DNA of 13,393 nt from CF-96 sp028287605 (GTDB lineage Bacteria; Chloroflexota; Dormibacteria; Aeolococcales; Aeolococcaceae), in assembly GCA_034666465.1 (NCBI GenBank), contig JAXDLT010000327.1, positions 1 through 13,393 on the forward strand, in the 5' to 3' direction. Every line of letters begins with the position of its first letter. The first letter of the stretch is position 1. A model generated the notes under the pieces. It did not search any database. It saw nothing but the letters and a program-made list of their open reading frames with translations, and was not told where the DNA came from. Shown in pieces: positions 6,937 to 12,645 of the stretch. Position numbers and translations under genes: made by a program.

Positions 6937-7713
6937 CTACAGGCCGGCGAGGGAGAGCAGCACCCGCGTGTCCAGCCCGTCGACCGGGCGCAGCCGGTGG
7001 GGATCGCTGAGCACGGTCGCGGCCACCCCGGGCTGGGCGTAGCCGTCCACCACGAGGTCGGCGCCGGAGAGGTCGTGGGTGCGCGTGTAGTCGTTGACCA
7101 CCACCGCGCAGCGCACCCCGGCGGCCCGGGCGGCGGCCAGTCCCATCACCGAGTCCTCGACGGCCACGGCGCCGCTGGTGCCCACCCCCAGCCGCGACAT
7201 CGCCAGCCGGTAGACCTCGGGGTCGGGCTTGGTGGCCGCCACCTCGTCGCCGGTGACCACGGTCTCGAACCGGTCGAGGCCGAAGTGGCGGTCGAGCAGG
7301 GGGCGCACCCAGGCGGCGGTCCCGGTGGTGGCCACCGCGAGCCGCGCGCCCGCCGCCTCCAGCTCGTCGAGCAGCCGCTGCGCCCCGGGCCGTGCGGGGA
7401 CCGCCCCGCCCAGCACCAGCTCGACGAACAGCTCGGTCTTGCGCGCGTGCAGCCGCGGCACCAGGGCGTCCTGCTCGGCGGCGGGCATGCCGCGCCCGGA
7501 GAAGTGGCGGCGCAGCCGGCTCTGGCCTCCGGTGGTGCTGAGCAGCTCACCGTACTCCTCCACGCTCCAGCGGTCCTCCAGGCCCAGCTCCTCGAAGGCG
7601 CTGTTGAAGGCGACCCGGTGGCCGTCGCGCTCACTGTCCACGAGGGTGCCGTCGACGTCGAACATCACCGCGACCCTGGGGGTCCCCGCCGCGTCCATGC
7701 GCAGCATCTTCAC
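6937..7713 (-). CDS. HAD superfamily hydrolase, beta-phosphoglucomutase/phosphatase-like (CbbY-type)
   Basis: The 258-residue protein shows all four HAD motifs. Motif I is DVDGTLVDSE with nucleophile Asp19 and acid Asp21, motif II is the Thr of VATTGT (127-132), motif III is Lys162 in ATKPDPEVY, and motif IV is Glu186-Asp187 in VEDSVMGLAAARAAG. The helical cap between residues about 30 and 95 and the 'KPDPEVY' wording place it in the subclass I group with phosphoglycolate phosphatases, CbbY and beta-phosphoglucomutases; the substrate cannot be read from sequence. It is cytoplasmic. The GTG at 7713 is seven bases after the stop of the LppX-like gene, so the two are co-transcribed. In-frame ATGs at codons 3 and 6 are equally plausible starts, and none has a strong ribosome site. 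Confidence 0.92.
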   Translation of the reverse strand: MKMLRMDAAGTPRVAVMFDVDGTLVDSERDGHRVAFNSAFEELGLEDRWSVEEYGELLSTTGGQSRLRRHFSGRGMPAAEQDALVPRLHARKTELFVELVLGGAVPARPGAQRLLDELEAAGARLAVATTGTAAWVRPLLDRHFGLDRFETVVTGDEVAATKPDPEVYRLAMSRLGVGTSGAVAVEDSVMGLAAARAAGVRCAVVVNDYTRTHDLSGADLVVDGYAQPGVAATVLSDPHRLRPVDGLDTRVLLSLAGL

Positions 7714-7720
7714 AGAAGCG

Positions 7721-8485
7721 TCAGGTCGAGGGCGCGGAGGGGAAGGGGAGGAAGACCCCCGGTGCGGTCACCTGAGGCGGCGGGATGTCGTAGCCGGAGA
7801 GGGTGAGGTCGACCCTGGATTCGGCGTCCTCGGTGGCGACGGTGACCGAGAGCGACTGCGGGTACGGGGCTCCGTCGAGGGCGACGGTGACGGTGCCGCC
7901 GCCCGCCTGCAGCGTCCCCATGGTCACGCCGTCGCGGGTCGAGGTCGCCCCCTTGTCGACGCCGCCGTGGCCGGCGGTGGCGAACAGCCCGGCGAGGCTC
8001 GACAGGCGGACGGCGGCGAAGCGGGCCACCCGGGGGTCGTCGAGCGATGCCCTCACCCAGCGCTCGCCGATTCGGGCGCCCACCTCCGGGCCGGCGACGG
8101 TGGTGAAGAACTCGCGACCCTGCAGGTACACGTCCTCGCCCACCACGCGGAGGCGCAGCGGCGCACCGTCGGCGGTGACCGTGCCGACCGCCGAGTGCGG
8201 CCCCTCGGTGATGTCGTAGACGTCGGTCTGCTGCCCGGTGACGACGGTGCCGGACAGGTGCACCGACCGCGCCGACAGCAGGCTGGCGCGGGCGGCGGCG
8301 AGGATCTGCGCACCGCTGCGCGACCACTCGCCGTTGCTCCCCGCCGACCGGCTCACCGCCACGGAAAGGGAGATGGCGACCACCGCGATCAGCGCACCGG
8401 CGCCGGCCACGAGCAGGCCGGCGAGGCCCGGCCCCGAGCGCGGCGGCGGGCGACCGGGGTCGCGGGGAGGCCCGGCGTCGGTCAT
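7721..8485 (-). CDS. LppX/LprAFG-like envelope protein (LolA-type fold), membrane-anchored
   Basis: The 254-residue product has a Pro-rich cytoplasmic start, one transmembrane segment (about 21-44) and an exported domain. That domain shows the LppX_LprAFG pattern: ILAAARASLLSARSVHLSGT (61-80) as the first helix and strand, VVGEDVYLQG (114-123) with FFTTV (126-130), ALDGAPYP (202-209), and a final strand with a GYDIPPPQVTAP end (231-242). In mycobacteria LprG and LppX bind lipids in a beta half-barrel and help carry them to the outer envelope. No lipobox cysteine is present, so this member is tethered by its membrane helix and is not a lipoprotein. I chose the ATG at 8485; TTG (8494) and GTG (8488) lie just upstream and no clear ribosome site distinguishes them. 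It is the first gene of an operon with the HAD phosphatase and is divergent from the pseudokinase gene. Confidence 0.72.
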   Translation of the reverse strand: MTDAGPPRDPGRPPPRSGPGLAGLLVAGAGALIAVVAISLSVAVSRSAGSNGEWSRSGAQILAAARASLLSARSVHLSGTVVTGQQTDVYDITEGPHSAVGTVTADGAPLRLRVVGEDVYLQGREFFTTVAGPEVGARIGERWVRASLDDPRVARFAAVRLSSLAGLFATAGHGGVDKGATSTRDGVTMGTLQAGGGTVTVALDGAPYPQSLSVTVATEDAESRVDLTLSGYDIPPPQVTAPGVFLPFPSAPST

Positions 8486-8578
8486 CACGGGCAATCATGC
8501 GGCGCCTCCGGGCGCGGACCCGTTGGGCCCCGGCGACGGTGATGCAACGATCGAGGCAGGCGGGCCGGCAGTCGTGCG

Positions 8579-8609
8579 TCGGACGTCATCGATGTCGGGG
8601 GCCTACAAT
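8579..8609 (+). promoter_or_regulatory. Candidate promoter for the pseudokinase gene
   Basis: TACAAT at 8604-8609 matches the -10 consensus at five of six positions. The only -35-like bases are TCGGAC at 8579-8584, about 19 bases upstream, a poor match. Transcription would start near 8616. That leaves a short leader carrying GGAG (8632-8635) eight bases before the ATG at 8644, and it rules out the in-frame ATG at 8608, which lies inside the -10 box. Confidence 0.45.
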
Positions 8610-8643
8610 GCGCCATTCATCAGCCGGCAGCGGAGCACTGACC

Positions 8644-10065
8644 ATGGCCCGCCGGGCGAGCAGGCGGCCGGGACGCGTGGCGTCGCTGGAGATCCCGGGA
8701 TACGAGCGGGCCGAGGAGGTGCGGCGGGACAGCTGCGGACTCGTCTGCCGCGCCTGGGACACCGAGGCGGAGCGCTTCGTCGAGGTGCGCCTGCTGAGTG
8801 TCACCGCCCTCGACGAGGAGACGCGCGCCGACCTCGGTGACCGGCTGCGCGGCCTGGAGAGCCTCCCCGCCCATCCCCACCTCGCCACGGTGCTCACCAC
8901 CGGGGTCACCGACGCCGGTCGCGGCTACGTCGTCGGCTGCTCCGAGCCCGGGGGCTCGCTCGCCGACCGCGTCCGCAGCACCGGCGGCCTGCCCTGGCGG
9001 GAGGTGGCCGCCGTCGGCGCGGCGGTGGCCTCGGCGCTGGAGACGGCCCACGCCGCCGGCGTCGTGCACGGCGCCATCCGGCCGGAGTGCATCCTGCTCT
9101 CCGCTCTCGGTCAGCCCCGGCTCGCCGGCCTCGGCCTGGTGCACCTGGTCTCCGTGCTCGCCAGCGGCGAGGCCGAGCCCGCACCCCTGACGGCGGAGGC
9201 GGACGTCAGCGCGCTGGCCGCGACCCTGCGCACCTCGATCGGAGGCGGGTCGCCGGACGCGCTTCGCGAGGTGCTCGACCGGGCCATGTCCCCGGACTCG
9301 GCCGACCGGCCGGCGCCGGCGGCGGCGCTGGGACGCGACCTCCGCGGCGCGCTCGCCGCCGCCCCCGATGCCGCGGACACGGCGCCGGCGATGGTGGCGG
9401 ACCCGCCCACGACGCCACCGCAGCCCGCGCCGCCGGGGCGCCGGATCTCGCGACGCACCGCGCTCTACGGCACCGCGGCGGGCGCGGTGCTGCTCACCTT
9501 CGGCGGGATGATCCTGGCCCCCCGCCTCGCCGGCGACGTGGTGCGCCTCTCCGATCACTCCGCGGTGGTCGACGACTCCGCCCGCACCATGTCCATCGAT
9601 CCCTCGCACTGGGCGCCGGTGTCACGGTGGAACGTCGCCGGCCCGGTCCTCACCGCCGACGGCGCCGTCGCCGCGGGGGCCGCCCCGTCGATCACCCGCG
9701 TCTGTGGCAGGGACGTCGGCTCCTTCGTCTACACCTTCCCCGGCCCGCGGGTGAGGGGAAGCACCTATGTCGTGGGGGTGTGGCTGTCGTCCAACGTCCT
9801 CCAGCGCACCGCCTCACCGGAGGCCTTCTCCGACGTCACCCTCATCGTCAACGGGAACCGCTACCGCCCCCGACCGGTGGGCGCGGTCAGCGCGCACGGC
9901 CAGTACTTCGAGTGGCGGGTGCGCGGGAGGGACGTGCGCCCGGAGAGCAATTCGATGGAGTACGCGGTGGGTGCGGGCTCGGTCCACCGGCGCGGGCTGT
10001 GCATGCACTTCGGCCCGTCGGGCGCCGCCTCGCCGCAGACCATCACGGTGCGGTCGGTGGGCTGA
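8644..10065 (+). CDS. Protein kinase-like (pseudokinase) membrane protein with an extracytoplasmic C-terminal domain
   Basis: The 473-residue protein starts with a kinase-like region (about 18-240). IPGYERAEEVRRDSCGLVCRAWD fits the glycine-loop region with the glycines lost. EVRLL (47-51) stands where 'VAIK' should be. AHAAGVVHGAIRPECILL (135-152) replaces '..H.AGIVHRDIKPENILL', so HRD reads HGA, Lys reads Arg and Asn reads Cys. The DFG position reads AGLG (161-164). All key catalytic residues are therefore missing and I infer a pseudokinase, as in mycobacterial MviN/FhaA-type signalling. A Pro-rich linker (about 250-266) and SRRTALYG lead to a membrane segment (about 272-296). About 175 exported residues follow, rich in beta-strands (SFVYTFPGP, TYVVGVWLSS, VTLIVNGNRY, YFEWRV) with Cys354 and Cys453. 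I do not recognise this domain; it resembles a carbohydrate- or ligand-binding beta-sandwich only in general character. The start is set by the ribosome site and promoter. Confidence 0.8.
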   Translation: MARRASRRPGRVASLEIPGYERAEEVRRDSCGLVCRAWDTEAERFVEVRLLSVTALDEETRADLGDRLRGLESLPAHPHLATVLTTGVTDAGRGYVVGCSEPGGSLADRVRSTGGLPWREVAAVGAAVASALETAHAAGVVHGAIRPECILLSALGQPRLAGLGLVHLVSVLASGEAEPAPLTAEADVSALAATLRTSIGGGSPDALREVLDRAMSPDSADRPAPAAALGRDLRGALAAAPDAADTAPAMVADPPTTPPQPAPPGRRISRRTALYGTAAGAVLLTFGGMILAPRLAGDVVRLSDHSAVVDDSARTMSIDPSHWAPVSRWNVAGPVLTADGAVAAGAAPSITRVCGRDVGSFVYTFPGPRVRGSTYVVGVWLSSNVLQRTASPEAFSDVTLIVNGNRYRPRPVGAVSAHGQYFEWRVRGRDVRPESNSMEYAVGAGSVHRRGLCMHFGPSGAASPQTITVRSVG

Positions 10066-10308
10066 CGTCGCCGCGGCGCGGGAGGCCGGGGGAGCTGCTC
10101 GCGCCCTGCCCGCAGCCGAGCTCGGGGGTGTCGTCCGGGGACCGGTGAGTGTACCGTCGGGGTGAGCGGGGGGTCCTCTCGCTGACGCGGGTGGACGGAT
10201 TCGGTGCCGCGTGCTATGTGTGGCGGTGGCCAGGTGTCTTGAACGGTGAGGCGCGGTTGCGGCGGAGGTCCGCACCCGTTGCCGACGGTCCAGGGGGATG
10301 AGGTCGCG
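10066..10308. other. Intergenic region upstream of the CxxC protein gene
   Basis: These 243 bases show no convincing gene. A self-complementary CGCCGCGGCG lies just after the pseudokinase stop. A weak promoter candidate is TGGACG (10192-10197), 17 bases, TATGTG (10215-10220), matching the consensus at only four and three positions. A frame continuous with the downstream gene opens at a GTG at 10246. Near the end AGGGGGATGAGG (10292-10303) gives the ribosome site for the GTG at 10309. Confidence 0.4.
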
Positions 10309-10797
10309 GTGGGTCGAGCGGATGCGCTGAACGGTCTCAACGGCAGTCGCACCAGCCCGTCACAGCTCGTCGCCATCGAGGCGATCGGCATCGTCACGGC
10401 GGCGGCGCAGGAGCGGGGTCACTCCCTCGGCGGTTTCAGCCGCCGCTCCAGCCAGTACGGGTATCGGTTCGTCGCGCGCTGCCGTGCCTGTCGCCACGAG
10501 GTGTCGGTGCGCGCCGACGGCGGCAACGGTCACAGCGGCCCGCTGCCGATCTGCCCGCAGAGCGGTGCGCGCCGCCCCGCGGCGAGCCTCGCCGCCGAGG
10601 ACTTCCTGCTCGCCGAGATCGCCGAGCTGGTCGAGACCGCCCGCCGCTGCACCGCGGTCCAGGACCGGGTCGCCGCGCTGACTCAGATCGAGCGGCTCAG
10701 CGCCTGGGCGCTGCGGCAGTGCCAGCAGAGCGGTGCCGACACCAGCGGCGGCGTGGCCAACGGCAACGGCCTCCACCGTTCCAACGGCACCCTCTGA
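10309..10797 (+). CDS. Conserved-type hypothetical protein with a CxxC (zinc-ribbon-like) motif
   Basis: I do not recognise a named family. The 162-residue product has an N-terminal helix (about 17-36), then GHSLGGFSRRSSQYGYRFVARCRACRHEVSV (38-68). In this stretch a 'GHxLGxF' turn, an aromatic YGYR strand and a Cys58-x2-Cys61 knuckle resemble half of a small zinc ribbon; Cys82 in ICP could be a third ligand, and no fourth is obvious. A helical segment (95-140) follows, with acidic and hydrophobic residues, and then a Gly/Asn/Ser-rich tail. I chose the GTG at 10309 because GAGG (10300-10303) lies five bases before it; a GTG at 10246 would add 21 residues of poor composition. The gene follows the pseudokinase in the same direction after 243 bases and ends 9 bases from the convergent M48-like gene. 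It is cytoplasmic; a nucleic-acid or regulatory role is only a guess. Confidence 0.6.
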   Translation: MGRADALNGLNGSRTSPSQLVAIEAIGIVTAAAQERGHSLGGFSRRSSQYGYRFVARCRACRHEVSVRADGGNGHSGPLPICPQSGARRPAASLAAEDFLLAEIAELVETARRCTAVQDRVAALTQIERLSAWALRQCQQSGADTSGGVANGNGLHRSNGTL

Positions 10798-10806
10798 CCC
10801 CAGCCC

Positions 10807-11487
10807 TCAGCTCGGGTCGGCGGTCGCGGCGATGTGGGCGAGGCGCTGGTCGGCGGCGGCCCGGCTGACGGCGAGGCGCCGCCAGGCGGTGATCACCCGG
10901 GTCGCGACACCGTCGGAGGCCCCGGGGCCGGTCGCGGCCTGGCGCCGGTAGCAGCTCGCCAGCGCGGCGGCGTCGCCGGTGATGACCACGCTGCGCCGGT
11001 CGGCCTGGAGATCGAGCCCGCGGCTCAGCGCGGCGGTGATCAGCTGGGTGGCGGCGAGGACGGAGAAGCCCAGCAGCGGGACGGCGACTCCCCGCCGGTT
11101 GCCGACGAGCACCGCGGCGATGGTCGCGAGAGCGCCGAGGGCGGCGGCGGCGCGGAGGCCGAGGCCGATCAGCCGCTGCCAGTGGTGGCCGTCGAGGAAG
11201 GCGGCGGCGTCGCGGGCCAGCAGGGCGGTCACCTCGGCGTCGCTCAGCTGGTCCCAGGCGTCGGTGCCGGGGTCGGCTCCGACCGCGATCGAATGCCGGC
11301 CGCGGTCGCCGACCTCGTGGTAGACGGCCACCGCGATCAGCGCCGTGGTCTTGCCCCTGACGATGCGCACGTCGTCGACCCGCAGCTGCGAGGCCCCGCG
11401 GCCCAGCCCGGTGCGGGTGACCAGCGCGATCAGCAGCCGCTGGGCCCGAGCCTCCTGCTCGGTGGTCGGAGAGAGGGAGGCGCCCAT
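10807..11487 (-). CDS. M48/HtpX-like membrane protein lacking the zinc-binding residues (putative pseudopeptidase)
   Basis: The 226-residue protein follows the order of an M48 peptidase domain. LSDAEVTALLARDAAAFLDGHHWQRL (81-106) aligns with the family's 'LSDdEl.AvLAHElaHv..rD...qrl', so HEXXH reads RDAAA. Two membrane segments follow (about 107-128 and 134-153), as in HtpX. Then ALSRGLDLQADRRSVVITGDAAALASCYRR (153-182) aligns with '.SR.rEyeADr.Aa..tGdp.aLa.aLrr', with the third zinc ligand Glu replaced by Asp159. The end, AAADQRLAHIAA (210-221), resembles the 'HPp...RI..L' tail. No zinc site can form, so catalysis is very unlikely and the protein may act as a membrane scaffold or regulator. 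The N-terminal region (about 12-75) is a short version of the usual pre-HEXXH part. Start: ATG at 11487 with a TACAGT box just upstream, consistent with a leaderless transcript. The overall M48 resemblance is my inference from pattern order. Confidence 0.72.
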   Translation of the reverse strand: MGASLSPTTEQEARAQRLLIALVTRTGLGRGASQLRVDDVRIVRGKTTALIAVAVYHEVGDRGRHSIAVGADPGTDAWDQLSDAEVTALLARDAAAFLDGHHWQRLIGLGLRAAAALGALATIAAVLVGNRRGVAVPLLGFSVLAATQLITAALSRGLDLQADRRSVVITGDAAALASCYRRQAATGPGASDGVATRVITAWRRLAVSRAAADQRLAHIAATADPS

Positions 11488-11493
11488 GGGACC

Positions 11494-11499
11494 ACTGTA
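11494..11499 (-). promoter_or_regulatory. Candidate -10 element for a leaderless transcript of the M48-like gene
   Basis: Read on the minus strand, TACAGT is followed by GGTCCC and then the ATG at 11487. This fits the TANNNT -10 pattern, with transcription starting at or next to the A of the start codon, and explains the absence of any Shine-Dalgarno. No good -35 is seen. Confidence 0.4.
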
Positions 11500-11518
11500 C
11501 CGACGCCTTTCGCCCGTC

Positions 11519-11555
11519 CCGGCCGCGCGGCAGGATCGTCACACCGCGCGGCCGG
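11519..11555 (-). terminator. GC-rich hairpin after the coiled-coil protein gene, probable terminator
   Basis: CCGGCCGCGCGG (11519-11530) and CCGCGCGGCCGG (11544-11555) form a perfect 12-bp stem with a 13-base loop. On the minus strand the stem begins seven bases after the stop codon at 11563. There is no T-run after it, as is common for hairpin terminators of very GC-rich bacteria. It also lies just upstream of the M48-like gene's -10 box, so it would insulate the two genes. Confidence 0.55.
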
Positions 11556-11562
11556 CCCGAGG

Positions 11563-12141
11563 TCAGCTCAGCGTGTAGACCATGCGCCCGGCCTCACCGG
11601 GTCGCGCCACCGCCCCCGCCACCTTGGCGATGTGACGGATGGCCCGTCCCGACACCGGCGTGCCCGCCTTGGTGATCTCGTCGGCGATCTCGCCCGCGGT
11701 GGCGCTGCCCAGCCTGCCGATGACCGCGCGCACCACGTCGGCGGTCACGGCCGCGGGGGTCACCCGGCCGTTGGCGGGGCGGGTGCGTGCCCGTCCGGCG
11801 CGTGCCGGGACGGCTGCGACGCGGGAGCGGCCACGGCTCGGAGCGGCGGCCGCCGGCCGGGTCCCGCCCCGACCGCGCCTCTGGGCGGGCGCCTCGGCGC
11901 GCACCACGAGCGCACGCGCGTCACGGAACAGGTCGATGCCCTCGGCGAGCTCGGCATGGAGCTCGAGGTTCTCGTGCTGCGCCTGCTCGAGCGCCTCACG
12001 GAGGGAGACGATCTCGTCGACGAGCCCGCCGAACCGCGACAGGAAGTCGTCGGCCGCGGTGCGCAGGGTGTCCGATCCGGCGGCACGCCTGCGGCGTGCC
12101 GGCGCTGCCGGCGCCGCTGACGACTGACGGGCTCTGGCCAT
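11563..12141 (-). CDS. Hypothetical protein with N-terminal coiled coil and C-terminal winged-helix-like domain
   Basis: No named family is recognised. The 192-residue protein has an Ala/Arg-rich basic start (1-22), a heptad-like helical stretch with LREALEQAQHENLELHAELAEGIDLF (47-72) that should form a coiled coil, a long Ala/Arg/Pro/Gly linker (about 83-128), and a compact C-terminal domain (about 129-192). That domain reads VTADVVRAVIGRLGSATAGEIADEI, then PVSGRAIRHIAKVAGAV, and ends GRMVYTLS: helix, helix ('SATAGEIADEI'), recognition-type helix, then a strand hairpin, the layout of a winged helix. With the basic linker this suggests a DNA-binding or chromatin-like protein that oligomerises through the coiled coil; that is inference. 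The ATG at 12141 has a strong GGAGG seven bases upstream. A probable promoter lies about 90 bases upstream, and a hairpin follows the stop. Confidence 0.72.
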   Translation of the reverse strand: MARARQSSAAPAAPARRRRAAGSDTLRTAADDFLSRFGGLVDEIVSLREALEQAQHENLELHAELAEGIDLFRDARALVVRAEAPAQRRGRGGTRPAAAAPSRGRSRVAAVPARAGRARTRPANGRVTPAAVTADVVRAVIGRLGSATAGEIADEITKAGTPVSGRAIRHIAKVAGAVARPGEAGRMVYTLS

Positions 12142-12233
12142 GGGACTGCCTCCGGGTGGTGCTGGGACGGGCGCGCGGCGTCTGTCTTCATCGCAGCGTC
12201 ATGAGAAGGGTGCATGTGCATGCGATGGCCGCC

Positions 12234-12264
12234 ATTATGCGCGTCGAGGGTTACCCGCTGTTCA
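12234..12264 (-). promoter_or_regulatory. Candidate promoter for the coiled-coil/winged-helix protein gene
   Basis: On the minus strand CATAAT (12239-12234) matches the -10 consensus at five of six positions. TGAACA (12264-12259), 19 bases upstream, matches TTGACA at four; the spacing is long. Transcription would start near 12227, leaving a leader of about 85 bases. Small palindromes sit in the spacer (GGGTTACCC, 12248-12256) and at the start point (ATGGCCGCCAT, 12225-12235) and may be operator sites. Confidence 0.38.
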
Positions 12265-12645
12265 CGGCACCAGAGAGACGTGCCCGCAGACCACCCGCCA
12301 GCCCTCGGGCAGCCGCACCCATGTCTGCGTCTGCCGGCCGGACTGCTCGTCCCAGGACCATTCCGCCGCGACCACCGCGACGTCGCTGCCGAAGGTGCGG
12401 ATCTCCACGCGCGTCAGCACCCGCTCCCACGCACCGCGGAGGACAGAGCGGCGGTAGGCGGCAATCTCCTCGGCGCCGTAGAGGGTCTCGGCGATGCCGT
12501 ACCGGACCGCCTGGTCGCTCGACCAGAAGAACCCGTCGAGCGCCTCGACGTCGTTGGCGAGGAGGGCGGTCTCGTAGGCGTCGAACTGGACACGAACCTC
12601 GGCGACCACGCGCTCGTCCTGCAGGGCGAGGGCGGCGGCGCTCAC
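12262..12645 (-). CDS. AtzH/HpxZ-like small protein (NTF2-fold, DUF3225-type)
   Basis: The 127-residue product resembles AtzH of the cyanuric acid pathway and HpxZ of oxalurate catabolism. Matching stretches are FDAYETALLANDVEALDGFFW (21-41), VRYGIAETLYGAEEIAAYRR (47-66), RTFGSDVAVVAAEW (83-96), and the strongly conserved end GRQTQTWVRLPEGWRVVCGHVSLVP (103-127). The fold is a cone-shaped alpha+beta NTF2/SnoaL barrel. AtzH-like proteins act with amidases that break down biuret, carboxybiuret or related compounds. The GTG start (12645-12643) overlaps the stop of the isochorismatase-type gene as GTGA, so translation is coupled; a frame running further upstream lies wholly inside the neighbour and is not real. 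Whether the protein is an enzyme or an accessory subunit cannot be read from sequence. Confidence 0.85.
   Translation of the reverse strand: MSAAALALQDERVVAEVRVQFDAYETALLANDVEALDGFFWSSDQAVRYGIAETLYGAEEIAAYRRSVLRGAWERVLTRVEIRTFGSDVAVVAAEWSWDEQSGRQTQTWVRLPEGWRVVCGHVSLVP

Noticed and set aside
7710..8498. A 262-codon minus-strand frame overlapping the LppX-like gene
   Set aside because: Arg/Pro/Gly-rich shadow; the LppX-like frame has a membrane helix and family motifs.
8497..8643. An upstream extension of the pseudokinase gene
   Set aside because: It runs across the TACAAT promoter candidate; GGAG before the ATG at 8644 fits a start there.
10192..10220. A promoter TGGACG-N17-TATGTG for the CxxC gene
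   Set aside because: The match is only four and three of six positions and would be expected by chance in 240 bases.
12081..12101. A perfect 9-bp stem with a 3-base loop (CGGCACGCC / GGCGTGCCG)
   Set aside because: It lies within the Ala/Arg-rich first codons of the coiled-coil gene, where GC-rich repeats of Ala and Arg codons produce such pairings. It could slow translation, but I see no further support.
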